Shown piece by piece: positions 34,480 through 47,031 of a stretch of DNA of 64,000 bases. Where the stretch lies: the NCBI GenBank assembly GCA_012932295.1, contig JAAONU010000001.1:26636550-26700549 (forward strand). The letters run 5' to 3'. Under the pieces are notes generated by a model. The model was not told the origin of the DNA, did no database searches, and saw only the letters and a program-made list of their open reading frames with translations. The position numbers were made by a program, and so were the translations under genes. Position 1 is the first letter of the stretch, and the number at the start of each line of letters is the position of its first letter. The stretch comes from Cyclina sinensis (taxonomy: Eukaryota; Mollusca; Bivalvia; Venerida; Veneridae).

Positions 34480-36758
34480 CCTTTGTTTTTAGTGTTTGAA
34501 ATATAAGGAAGAGTAGCAAGTATTTGTTGAAGAATGTATATTCCTTTTATCTGAGGCTTGCAAAAATCTTAAGGACAAATCAAGTTCGATCCCTTTGAGG
34601 GTAAATATTGATGAGGCATATTATTGGTTGTCTTTAAAGCCCAGATACCAGCATATGGTTATCAGTATAATATATTCATTAAAGTATGTTGTAAAACATT
34701 GAAATGAAAAGGCAAACTTAACTGATGTTCAACTGAAATTGGACTTCTTACTAGAGGTACATAGATGTAAAATGCCTGTTTTGCTACTTTGAGGGTTTAA
34801 AAGCAGAATCAGGGCTTACTAGTACCTTTCTAACTAACTCAGTTGGCTTATGCCTAAAATTTTCACAGTGTAACATATAGTTATTAAATGTTATACCAAT
34901 TGAATTTTCTGTAAGATGAACAAAGAAAGGTTTGTTTGACAACTGAATACATCATGTCCCCAGTGTCCTTTATCAGAACCAGTGGTATTAACTATTCTTC
35001 AATAGAAACAGTTAACATTGATTGTGTAGCAGTTAATATGCTAACTAATAATTGAAAATCTATAATGATTTTGACCTTATAGTAGTACAAGTAGCCCACT
35101 TGTAATTACTACATAATAAGTGGTAGGGTGATCACATATCACTGTTGTATCTGTCATTGTTAAACCTGGCCTGATCATATCACTACTGTGCTGTGATTGA
35201 TATTGTGATTGATATTGATCCAACTGATCGTTGATGAATCTGTCACAGCTAGAAGCACACGTTGCTGAATCTGTCACAGCTAGAGGCGCACACGCAGGAT
35301 TTAAATACATTAGCCACTGATTGCCTATTTGCTCTGGTGTTTTATAACTGATAGCAGAATTTCTATTTGGTCCATCGCTGTGTAGTAATATAACAGATGC
35401 CCGAGTGATAAAACTGATGCAAAACGGATAGTAACAAAATATTGTATTACTGCATGTTTATTGGGATTTTCTTGTTTTACTGTGAAATTGAGTAGTGTAT
35501 TCACAGATGCTGGATATATGTAGGATATAACTGTTTTATACGGTAAGATTTTCTTTTATATTTTAAGATAGTATTTTTGTATATTTTTTTTGTTTCTGTA
35601 TAATAATAAGGGAGAAAGTTACTTTTTCTGATCTTGAAAAGATAATGCAAATGGACTCTGGAAAATTTCTTTGACTGTTGATCATTGATGTATCTAACTG
35701 CATAAAAAAGATTTTAACCATTAGGTTGGTATGACACATCTGTTCATTTACTGGCAAGTTGCCTGCATGCTACATGCAGGTTTTGTTTTGAATTTCTACA
35801 GAAAACTTCATGACTTGCATTTGATATTATGATGTGTTGTGAATGTGTCAAAGCTGTTTTAAGTGATAGTATAGCAGTTAATCTTGCTATCCATTTTGTT
35901 GTAACTATAGTCACTATCTCTACTGATTGGTTGAATTAATTGCCTGTGATATCTCAAAGGAGAATTTTTAGGAATGAAAATAAACATTTAGTTACACATT
36001 TTGGGCCAAGTCCTCTCTATGAAACTTTTCTTTGCTGTTATTAACAAACTAGGATAATTCCTGTTTGAACTAGTAATAGGAAATTGAAGAGCTCCAGGAA
36101 TAAACTTATGGCAAACAATTACAACCCCCAGGAAATGTAACCTTTTTTATTGGTAGAGAGTGTGATATAATGCTTGTTTTACGAAACATGAGACACATGG
36201 ACATACATGCAAACATAGATTTCTGAGCCTGAGGTGTAGTGTTAAGTATTGATTCTAGCGTCAAGACAAGTTATGAGACCATTTCTCTGATGAACAGTAG
36301 GTTTAGTGCAGCCTTGTCTCATGTAAAAGTAAAGTGCTTGTTTATTTTAATGTCATCTCTACTGAAGGGGCCAGCCTTCTGGGCTCAAGAGATACCTTTA
36401 TTATTGTACACATTTACTACACAATTCCTAGCAGGAGAGCAGGCTGTTTAGCTAGTGACCTATCAACTGACTTGATCATACCGAGGCCTGCTCCATATGC
36501 CTGTATATTAAACATCCTCTAAACATTTACCCTTTGCCTTAAGTCACTGGAAATAAACACCATTCATTGAGAGGTCAAGGTCACAGTTCTTGTTACAGTC
36601 CATATACCAACTTCAGATCCAGTCGGAACAATGTCTCTTCACCTTTTTATTTATCATCAGTACCAGTTTCTCATGTGGCTAACACCTCCTGAAGAGTTTT
36701 AAAGTTCTCTTTGTCTTTTAACATGTTCAGTGTCTATAGCATTGGCATGGTACCTCAG
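34480..36758. other. Unique non-coding DNA
   Basis: No gene recognised. Small tandem duplications occur at 35194-35220 (TGTGATTGATAT) and 35233-35290 (GAATCTGTCACAGCTAGA, twice, 32-bp offset). Confidence 0.4.
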
Positions 36759-37200
36759 TTAAAGCGACTGACTCACAGAATTTAGCCTTAAAAATCATTT
36801 TCTTTAAAATTAAAGAGAAGTTAATATAGTGTCGAAAAAACACAATTTTGTGCTTCTAAACATCATAAAAACTGAAGAAAATAGAATTTGGTTCCAACCA
36901 GATTCGAACCCAAACCCTTTCAGTCAGAAAAATAAAGAGCTGCGAGCTTAACTCACTGAGCCACATACACTTGTTTCTTCCAAAATGCAAAATCAACAAT
37001 ATAAACTACCCCATGACTAACGGGGTAAAAATTTTCTGATTAAATCGTATAAAACTTTATGTTATGATGTGTTTTTGTAACAAAAAACGAGACAGTAACT
37101 TAGTTTAGATATGTTCTTCACAATTACAACTAAATTTTCTGTATGTGGAACCATTTTCTTTTTTATGCATGGTCAACCCATCTGTGAGACAGTGCTTTAA
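36759..37200. mobile_element. Family E TTAA-ended TIR element, copy A (with tRNA-like module)
   Basis: Ends TTAAAGCGACTGACTCACAG and CTGTGAGACAGTGCTTTAA are inverted repeats. The interior holds a tRNA-like module on the minus strand (36896-36965) and the intact sequence 'agacagtaacttagtttagatatgttcttcac' (37091-37121), which in copy C is split by a D element. Non-coding. Confidence 0.8.
36893..36966 (-). repeat. tRNA-like (SINE-head) module inside family E
   Basis: On the minus strand, TGGCTCAGTGAGTTAAGCTC matches a tRNA A box and GGGTTTGGGTTCGAATCTGG contains a B box (GGTTCGAAT), at tRNA-like spacing. Acceptor pairing is not clear, so it is probably a relic of a SINE rather than a tRNA gene. 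A diverged version is in copy C at about 42322-42392. Confidence 0.6.
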
Positions 37201-37668
37201 ATGTCTGATTTAAGATTTGTAGTGTTAATTGAGGAGTGGGTGATTTCTATGATATGGGGGAAAAAACTGAATTGGATTCATATAAAATAATTTTACTTCT
37301 TTATTCTCAACCCGCCCCCCAAAATAAAATAAACAAAAAAAAACAAACAAATTCAAGAGTTTGCAAAATACAACATAGAAGTCAGCCTGAGACAGATGTA
37401 GAATTAATTGACTGACAAAATCTATGGCTGCTGACATTTGTCCTACCAAGTAAAAGAACCCAGCTGTATTTAAATAATTGCTATTGGTGATAGCTTGATC
37501 ATGCAACATATTGCTGTATTGATATCGCATGTTCATTTGTATGTTAAGAAAAATAGGGCTTGGGTTACTTAGGTGAAAGGTATTGTCACTGGAGCATGTG
37601 CACTCTTACAAGACTCTTTTCAATAAGTGTACTGAAACTGCACCTTTGTGATGTTTTGTTTATTTTGC
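37201..37668. other. Spacer between two E copies, no feature recognised
   Basis: AT-rich, with a short poly-C/poly-A patch near 37311-37350. No gene is seen. Confidence 0.4.
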
Positions 37669-37916
37669 CTCACAGACGGGTTGACCATGCTTAAAAAAGA
37701 AAATGTTTTTACATATAGAAAATCTAACTGTAATTGTGAAGAACATATCTAAACTAAGTTACTATCTCATTTTGGGTTACAAAAACACATCCTAATACAT
37801 TTCACATGATTTAATAATCGATAAAAAAAATCTTTTCTATCGTAATTATGTCAATTTCTCCTTAATTTTAAAGAAAAACATTTTTCAGTGAAAAATTCTG
37901 TGAGTCAGTCGCTTTA
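37669..37916 (-). mobile_element. Family E element, copy B, reverse orientation, shortened
   Basis: It reads CTCACAGACGGGTTGACCAT, then 'gtgaagaacatatctaaactaagttac', and ends TTCTGTGAGTCAGTCGCTTTA. The order is inverted relative to copy A. It lacks about 200 bp including the tRNA-like module and misses the outermost bases at its left. Copies A and B are about 470 bp apart in opposite orientation. Confidence 0.7.
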
Positions 37917-38183
37917 GAATCATGGAATATTTAGAACATTTAGGTTTTAGCTTACCCATATACCTGTATATATTTTCAAAACTTCATTGAGAATTGTAAA
38001 GAATAGCACATATATAAGATCTGTCGCACTTATTTCCCTTTTCCAAATACATAATATTTTTGATAAGACTTCAGTTCAGAGTGTTTAAAGCACTTTGTTT
38101 GCATGGTAATTTCAAGAGATAATGATAGTCATTTAGTCTTTAGGCAAACATGTAACTAACCATTAAAATTTTTTGTGATTTTT

Positions 38184-38603
38184 ATGCCCGAAGGGAGGCA
38201 TATAGTTTTCAATTGTACATCCATCAGTCCATCCATCATTCTGTCCAAAAACTTTAACATTGGCCATTATACTTCCTTATTAATAAGTGGATATACTTCA
38301 TACTTGGACACAAAACCCTTTTGGACAAGACCTTCTCATTGACCTATATTTATTTGACCTTGACCCCTGAATGACTTGTCATCAGCTCAAAGGTCAAAGC
38401 ACCAGAGGGAAACTTTAACATTGGCCATTATACTTCCTTATTAGTAAGTGGATATACTTCAAACTTGGACACAAAATCCCTTTGGACAAGCCTTCCCATT
38501 GACCTATATCTATTTGACCTTGACTCCAGAATGACTTGTCATCAGCTCAAAGGTCAAAGCACCACTTCAAGGGCATTGTCATCTTACAGTGACAGTTCTT
38601 GTT
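38184..38603 (+). mobile_element. Family H hairpin-ended tandem-monomer element
   Basis: Starts TTTTTATGCCCGAAGGGAGGCATA, a T-run plus hairpin, followed by a CATCAGTCCATCC tract. Two monomers ('tacttcatacttggacacaaaaccc', 'gacctatatttatttgaccttgacc') follow, ending GGGCATTGTCATCTTACAGT and CTTGTT. It is a complete short copy that shows both ends of the family. Confidence 0.75.
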
Positions 38604-38652
38604 TTTTTTCTCAGAGGCTTCTCTTTTGGAATGCAAGGAGCTGTTTTTAAGA

Positions 38653-40275
38653 AACAAGAGGGCCATGGTGGCCCTGTGTTGCTTACCTGAGTACTTTGGC
38701 TAAGGGGCTGCTGTTGAGCAAACATCAGTAGCAAAATAACAGGTTCTGTTTGAAAATTTTCGAAGACCTTTATACAAATACACCCTTGGGAAGAACTAGT
38801 TTTGAGCCAAGGGACATAATTTGAACAAATTTGGTAGAGGTCCACTAGACTATGCAACATACAAAATATCTGACTTCTAAGGAACACAGTTTCAGACAAG
38901 AAGTTTTTATTTTTAAGTCTTTCCTATATAAGCCTATGTAAAATGAAGTGACACTTGGGCAGGGCCATTAATGACCTCAGAGACATTTTTTGAACAAACT
39001 TGGTTAAGTCCACTAGACAATGCAACCTACAAAATATCTAACCTCTATAAGGCATACAGTTTCAGACAAGAAGATTTTCAAATATTAAACATTTTACATA
39101 AACAGGACCCCCACAGGACAGGGACATAATTTGAATAAATTTGGTAGAGGTCCACTGGACAATGCAACACCCAAATTATCTATCCTCTAAGGCGTAGATT
39201 TCAGATAGATGATTTTATAAAGCCTATTAAAATCATGTGACCTCAGGGCAGAGCCAAAAATGACCACAAGGGCATAATTTGAACTATCTTGGTAGAGGAC
39301 CTCAAGATTATGCTCAATGCAAAATATCGAAGGTCTATAGCTTACGGTTTTTCACAACAAGATTTTCAAAGTTCAAATATCTTACAAAAATAGGACTCCC
39401 TGAGTTGGGCCAATTTTGACCTCAAGTACATAATTTGAACAAACTTGGTAGAGGTCTTCTAGACTATGCAACATACAAAATGTTTTAGCTCTGAGTTATG
39501 TGGTTTCAGAAGAGTCTTAAAATCTTTTCAATATAAGCCTATGACTTGTAAAGTCATGTGACCTTGGGGCAGGGCCATTAATGACCCCAGTGGCATAATT
39601 TAAACAATCTTGGTAGAGAACATTTAGATGAAGCTCCATGAAAAATATCTACAGTCTATAATCTATGGTTTCTCACAAGAAATTTTCAAAGATTTTATAT
39701 AAATAGGTATCCCAGGGCGGGGGCCAATGTTTCTAGGTAAAACATGTGACCCCTCAGGTGGGGCCAACAGTGACCCTAGTGACATAATTTGAACAAGTTT
39801 GGTAGAGGTCCACTAGACAATGCATCATGCCAAATTTTAAAACTCGAGGCCTTGTGGTTTCATACAAGATTTTTTTTAAAGAATTGCTATGTCAAACTTG
39901 TGACCCCTCAGGTTGGGCCAGTAGTGGCCCCAAGGACATTATTTGAACAAACAAGGTAGAGGTCCACTAGACAATGCTACACACCAAATTTCAGACCTCT
40001 GGGCTCGGCAGTTTTAGAGGAGAAGATTTTTAAAGTTTTTCATTCTTGTTGCCATAACAGCCAGAGTTCTTCATGGAATGGAATTCTTTGAACAACTTTG
40101 GTAAAGCTTCATGCAAGGAACATTCCTGTAAAGTTTTATCATCTTTCAGATAATGGTTTAAGAGGAGACTTTGTTTAAAGTAAAAAGTTGACGGTGCACA
40201 ATGCATGACTCATGACGGACACAGGGCAATCGCAAAAGCTCACCTTAAGCAAACAGTGCTCAGATGAGCTAAAAA
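38653..40275 (-). mobile_element. Family F hairpin-ended repeat, reverse orientation
   Basis: Starts with the complement of the F 3' end (AACAAGAGGGCCATGGTGGC, then ACCTGAGTACTTTGG), runs through about eight diverged monomers ('aacaaacttggtagaggtc') and finishes with the complement of the F 5' end (AGCTCACCTTAAGC...GTGCTCAGATGAGCT). Confidence 0.85.
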
Positions 40276-42198
40276 TCAAACAAGTTTCTTCTAGGCTTTG
40301 TTGTGTATATTTATGTTAAAAGGACCAGTCCTGTCTTTGTCATTTTTCTTTAGCTGATCTATCCATATTACTGTGCAGAAGATTATGTGCAATTAAACTT
40401 CCTATATAATCATTTTAATCACAGGAGAGGCAGCAGAATTGTTTCAGTGCCTTTAATCTCTCTGACACATTCTAAAAGAGTGAAAGTCTTTGCTCATGCT
40501 TCAGTCATCTGAGCATTGGCTAAAAAAACACAGAAAAAATAGTTATTTGAATTTGTTTTTTTTGTCTTTTTTTTGTACAAAAGAAAAGTTGAAATAGTAA
40601 AAGCTCATAGCATTGTGGGATTGTAAATTTCTTTAATGACTGTAGAATTCTCTGTTTCAAAAATCAAGAGGATACTTTTTATTGTGCCCGATTATAGTTT
40701 TATAATAAAGTTTTATACAATGGCTCACTGCAATACCATTGTAAAACTCTCTTTACTTATGACACAAGTTATGCTCACTTACCATTTTCATATTGCACTT
40801 GTCATTTTATACACTGTAGGCTTAATAGATCTTTCTAAGATACACTGGTATCATGGCACTAAATGGTAAAAGTTCATGTGATGGTTATAAGTCTCTAAAT
40901 TGCTCTATTCAGATTGTTTTATGAGACATTCTCCTAATTTCAAAATTAGGTGCATTCCAAGAATCCATTTAAGTTAAACTTCTGATATTTAAAACCCCTG
41001 GTAAAGGTCACAGAGAAGTGTAAGTTACAGCTCATTTTGTTAACTTTTATAAAGTTTTCCTTAAGTGATGTCCTCTGAGAGGGTTGTAAATCCTAAAAAT
41101 AGTGACAGCTCAACTTGATTTATGGTATAAAGAATATTTAAAGCTTTAATTAAGAACCTATATCTCTCGGTTCATAAAGAATAGGCTCATTGGACGTGAA
41201 CCCATATGGCTGTCTGATGCAGTAGTTGTAAAATGCTTCATTAGCTGTTCAAGAAAATTATGCTGAATAAGCTCTTAGAGCATTCAAAAGATAAAAGAAT
41301 TAAGACTGAAAATGTGTCTAAGACTTCGTAGGAAACTTGTTGGCTGTATTTAGTAGTCTGACACCTTAAGGAGTAAAATGTCTAAAAACAGATATACATT
41401 ATTCATAAACATTCTAGCCTTGTGAATATAATCAGGATAACTTGAACTGTGAAACTTGAAGTAAAGTAAAAAAATTATATATCAGGTAAAACTTGTACAC
41501 TGCCTTGGAAGCCAGATAAAAATTATTATCGAAGGGTCAAGAAATTGATTACTTCCCCATTTAGATTTAAGATTTTAGTTTTGCTGCTTCTTACAAGGAA
41601 AAGAAATATTGAAAAAGAAACTAAATAAGAGAATGTTATTGTGTATCTCTAATTATTATGATGATAATGAATTAAAGTTTCTGGTTGTTTCAGGTGCTTT
41701 CAGTGCTCTGATTACTGGTGCAGCACTTCGGTTATTCATGATCTGTTAGAAATAGCAGATAGAACAATGTGTCTTAATTTGCATGTTGTGTGTTCATTGA
41801 TCAATGCAGTTTGCATGTTAAATTTCATTTACTCACAAATAAGATGAGTCAAACCTGAGATGAGCAAGTTGTTGAAAAAAGGGCAAATTGTATGAGTTAT
41901 TGGAGGATTTTAGTGTTTAATTGTTAACAGTACGGGGAGACTCAAATTTTATTTACCAAGTAAATCTTCATCTAGTATTATCATTAGGTATTTTACCTAA
42001 GTATATGTAGAAATCTTTTCTTTGAATATAGCTGCAACACACTTCCTGTTATATATAATTAATGTTATGTCTCTTGTTGAAGTCTTTCCTGAATTTCAAG
42101 CATTTAACTGGTGGCAATTCAAAGTCTTAACTTATTATGATTAATAATCCACTGAAAAACATTTCTACTAGTTCTTTTACAGCCAATTAATTTGTATG
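40276..42198. other. Unique AT-rich non-coding DNA
   Basis: No gene, SINE or terminal repeat was recognised. The frame at 40636-40869 has no family resemblance. Confidence 0.4.
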
Positions 42199-43054
42199 TT
42201 AAAGCAACTGACTCGCAGAATTAAGCTTAAAACTATTATTTCTTTAAAATTAAAGATAAGTTAATATACTATGAAAAATTTTATGCTTCAATACATTATG
42301 AAAACTGAAAAAATAGAAATACAGGATTTGAACCCATACTCTTCAGGTCAGTAAAATTAGGAGCAGTGACCTAGACCACTGAGCCACTGTGGAATGTTCA
42401 TTATGAATTGTCCAAACAATATAAGAAAAAGTATCTACCCCTTAACTAATGGGGTAAATATTTTACCAATAAAATTGTGAAAAATTATGATGTGTTTCTG
42501 TTACAAAAAATGAGACAGTAACTTAGTTTAGATACTACCGCTTGCAAATCTGATTAGAGTTTACACTGTTAGGTAAAGAACAAGACTCCTCGGTACACCT
42601 GTCAAATATCAGTTAAAGCGCCTTTCAATGTATTTCTTTCAAACTTAGCCTTTTACCTGTCAGTAGTGTCATTCTTGTGTACGAAATGGAAAAGCGAATA
42701 GGAAAAAAATATTGAGTGAAGATTTCCGGTAGCAACGCAGCGACAATTATGACATAGCAACTTTGGTGCCACCCAGGCACATTTTTCTGGCTGCGGGTAG
42801 ATTGCAAGACACAGTTTTATTGACAGGTATACCTGAGAAAACTTCCTCGCTGTGACTGGATGATCAGTAAAGTGACAGTTTAAGCTACTGAAATAAACTT
42901 CGTAACATCACTTTCTACAGCGTTCCGATTACATGAAACTCTAATCAGTTTTGCAAGCGGTAGTATGTTCTTCACAACTAAACTATAATTTTTATAAGTA
43001 TAAACATTTTCTTTTTTATGCATCATCAACCTATCTGTGAGTCAGTTGCTTTAA
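42199..43054. mobile_element. Family E element, copy C, interrupted by a D element
   Basis: Ends TTAAAGCAACTGACTCGCAG and CTGTGAGTCAGTTGCTTTAA. Without the inserted D element it is about 426 bp, close to copy A. The tRNA-like module (B box ATTTGAACCC, A box complement CCACTGAGCCAC) lies at about 42322-42392. Confidence 0.85.
42536..42963. mobile_element. Family D TIR element, copy 2, nested in E copy C
   Basis: Same termini as copy 1 (CTACCGCTTGCAAATCTGAT and ATCAGTTTTGCAAGCGGTAG). TA flanks both sides (42534-42535 and 42964-42965). The uninterrupted target, with a single TA, is present in E copy A at 37110-37111. This fixes the boundaries and shows TA-targeted insertion. Confidence 0.95.
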
Positions 43055-43589
43055 GCTGATAAAACCATTCAGACATGCAATTGGTGTCTCAAGAGACCCA
43101 AATATTTTACCTAGTAACCTGCCTGAAACAGAGTCCACCATTGTGAGGTCAAAGAAAGACATTTAAAATGAATCTTTCTCAGTGATTTATGATGCTCATA
43201 AAACACTTGAAATAATGCAGAAAAAACTTAAGTTTTTCCAATTTTGATATTGAAATTGAAGAATGATATTAATGGTATTTGACTTTACCACCTTTACCCC
43301 TGTTAGAAGATTATGTAAGTAGGCAATATCAATAAATTTCTGTTTAGAATCTCAGTAATATTGTTCATTATTGCTCTTGTGAAAATCAATTTCATCTAAA
43401 TATAGTTCTAATTTTGCAATATGCTACATCTTTTTCTGGTTTCAGTGGTAGTGATATTTAAGTATTTTCATTTTCCTCATTTGCTGATATTTAAACCACT
43501 CTAATTACTTCAGATTCACACAGAGATATTAAGACTGATTCATTAACAAGACCACTTTTTGACTGATTTAATATGCCTGTTTTTGGAGA
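43055..43589. other. Non-coding, no feature recognised
   Basis: AT-rich spacer between the E copy and the family J repeat. Confidence 0.4.
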
Positions 43590-44419
43590 TGTTTTGCAGA
43601 TGTTAGTCGGTTAGTAGACCACTTTGTTTCAAATCAATAACTTGAGGACACACAGGCTCAGAGATTTGAGATTTGGTTTGTAGATTAGATGAAACCTATT
43701 ACTTTTTGGCCCATTGAGTCAAAGCCCGAGCTCACAGGGGCTTGCAATTTGAAAACGGTTTCCAATCAGCAACTCAGTATTTTCACCCAGAACCTTGGAA
43801 CTTCATAGGATGGTTGGGCAGAATGAGTAGATGAGTTCTATTGTTTTTGGGCTTACAGGGTCACAGGTCAAGCTCACAGATAGCTCAAGAGCAAATGCAG
43901 TCTGACCTTCATACTTTACAGGATAGTTGGGCAGGATGAGTAGATGCCCCTATTGTTTTTAGGCCCACAGGGTAAAGGTTAAATCCCTCAGGGGCCTGCA
44001 GTTTGAAAATGGTTTCCAATGAATACCTCAAGAACATCTGCTCCCAGGACCTTCTGACTTTACAGGATTGTTTGGTATGATGAGTAGAGATGAACTCTAT
44101 TGCTCATTTTAGGCTCACAGGGTCAAAGGTTAAGCTCTATTCTTAGAAAATGGTCTTCTGTTCCATTCTGGTCTTCCAGATCCCTTTACAGGATGGTTCT
44201 GCATGTGTGGATATATCCTATTGATTATCAAATGTCAGCTTCACAGGGGCTGGTACTTCATAAGTGGTCTTCAATCAACTACTCAAGCATGAGTGAATCC
44301 AGGAATTCAAAACTAAGTTCATTCAGGATTTACCATATTGAATCTCAAGTTTCTTGATAGATCTTGGGTATTTTGATGTGCAGATTGGGGGCATTACTAT
44401 CATTCTGACAACTCTTGTT
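43590..44419 (+). mobile_element. Family J tandem-monomer element
   Basis: About five diverged monomers of 140-170 bp share 'gaaaatggtttccaatcaataac', 'ggatggttgggcaggatgagtagatg' and 'ggctcacagggtcaaaggt'. The 3' end GGGGGCATTACTATCATTCT plus GACAACTCTTGTT resembles the H end. No clear 5' hairpin was found. Non-coding; the frame at 44100-44357 is a by-product. Confidence 0.6.
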
Positions 44420-47031
44420 CATCAGTTGACTGGCTGTTTGCTTATTTTACACCCCTTCCTACCTTGTTTTCTTCTCTTTTTTGCCACTTTATAATTTACA
44501 CAATCCTGTTTAATTCCTGATACATGTAAACAAATGTGTTGTTTTTTATGCCTTCTCCCAAATAAATGTTGGCACCATTTTAGGGGATCATTCTGCAGAT
44601 GTTTTAAAATACAGTCTATAAACAGTCTACATATAGCATCACACAGGCCTAGACTAAGGCAGGAATTTACAACCTAAGAATAATTTCGTTAGCAGGAGAG
44701 AAATGATAATACAAATGTTAGAAGCATGATACTTCATGCCATAGGTTGCAAAATTTACTCCCCTGATCAGACAGTTTATGTGAAAGAACTTCAAAATTAC
44801 TGAACAGTTCACAAAACCAGCCAGGACAGTTAAGTCAGATACAGTATATTTGGTCAGCATATGAATGATCATACTGAGCCTCCATCCTTAACTCATTTTA
44901 CTGGAAGGAAATGCTAAATATTGTAAATTTTGTATCATTTAAAAGAAATTAAATAACAGCATTGCAAGATATCAAGAAACAAAATAATAGGTTCAAGTTG
45001 CTCATCAGAACAAAAAAATCATGAAGGGACTTTCAGTTCTTTGATTTGGTGATTAGAGAATAAAAACCTTTACTTATAATGAACTGGTGAGTATTTTTCC
45101 TTAGGTGAGTTTAAATTAATCCTCAGTGTTAAAATGTCAGGGTTCAAACTGAGCTAATCAGCATTGTCTGATATCTAGAACTAATGTATATGTAAGCATT
45201 TAAGGTATTGCTGTTGTGTACATGTATTTATCTGGATAATTTGAATAACAGAATTGCAGGATTCCTGTTGGTGCATTGTACAGAAACAGAGGGTTGTAAT
45301 TTAGCACATCTGTGTTTTATCTCATGCTGTTGACAGTCAGGTGACTGGTGTGATTAAACCAGAAATAGATTGATGCCAGTGTTACATTTTGTGTTACCTG
45401 TTCTTTTTAAATGTGCAAGACATGCAACGCTGTGGATGCCATTAAAATGGCAAAACCCTGTTGCTATTCTATGAAATGCTAAACAAGCAAGGAACCAAAA
45501 ACATGTGAGCTTGTTTGTTTTAATGTTTTTTATTGAATAATGTTCCAGAATGTTTCATTTAGCCGACTACAGGAGATAGAAAGCCTGTTTTGTAATTTTT
45601 GTTTGTAGAAAAACAGATTATATAAAATATTTTAGATTACAGAAGTTGATTTTGCAGCATACTATTACTTTTTTAGTAACCTAACATAAGAGGTTTTATG
45701 TTTGTTGTCAAAATGTTTTCATTTGCCATAACATTGAAGAAGTGAAGCCAAGTGATTTTTCTTCTAAATATAGACAGACTGGCAAAGATTGATGTTTGTC
45801 TTTGAAATGAAATACAGATATGTCAGAAGAACAAATATTAGATCTGTAAGAGTTTTTTAGAGGTCACCGTTGCAGGTTAATAGCTACAGCTATTTGCTAG
45901 AACAAATTTTGGGTGGAAATTAACAGACAATTGTTTTGAATGTGGCATGAAGTAAGATACATGTAGATAATTGTGATAAAAACAAAACAGCTAAGTATGA
46001 TATAATGAAACAAAATTCTCAGCAATCAGTTGTATGGATTTTTATAACATTTTGAATTATATGGCATTAACATGCAGGTGAAGACAAGGACTAACAATAG
46101 AGGTCTTTCAGTGTACTCATGTGAGAAGTATTGAATTAAAATTTTAGTGGTTCTTATACTGAAGGGCAACACAGATTAGAAAAAACATATACATCATAGT
46201 TCACACTTGATGAGATTATCAAAATAGTGATTTTATATTTTCAGTTATGAATCTCTGCTCGAACAAAGGATTTGTCTGGAATTGCCTAAAGTTGTCATGA
46301 AATCTGGTAATTCACAGTTACTTATTTGTTACTAAGAATTTCCTGTTTGCTGTGGGTGTGACATTATAGGATGGAGTATTCATGGAGTATAGATTTTAAA
46401 TATGTAATATAAATGCGTCATACCAAGAGTGACTGATTCAGAAAAGAGTAACCACTTAGTTTTACTTCATATGATATTTCCAAAAAATATTAAAATCAAA
46501 TAAAATGCATTTCATGGACTTGAAAGAAAATACAGCTATGATGAATCAAAATTGTATTTTACTTCATGCCACATTAAAAAAAAAAACTAAAGTCTAATGA
46601 AATGCATTTCATGGACTTGAAAGAAAATACAGCTATGATGAATCAAAATTGGAAAAAGACAGTTATGTTCCAGTTAAAGATAATTTTAAAGAGCTTTGAA
46701 GTTGACTAATCTAAGTGTGTGTGTTTGTTTTTGTAAGGACAACATTAAAATGGGTTTAGAATGTGCTCCTTTCAAAGGCCATTTCTTTAAAATTACTGTT
46801 ACATTTTGTATATCTATTACTTTTTGAATTGATTGTCACACAATCAACCCAATGTTAAAAAGGACACCGAGCTTACTGCAAATCACCTATCAACGACCAG
46901 AATTTCTACCTACCACTAAAACAAAAACTAAATAGTTCTATCTTTTCAAATATTTAAAATAACATTAACATCATTAGATGTTCAGTGATCATTTAGGAAT
47001 ACGTTTTCAACTACTGTGATATATTGATTTT
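44420..47031. other. Unique non-coding DNA with one dispersed duplication
   Basis: No gene is recognised. A perfect repeat of about 50 bp starting ATGCATTTCATGGACTTGAA occurs at 46505-46554 and again at 46602-46651 (97-bp offset), separated by an A-rich tract. Confidence 0.5.
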
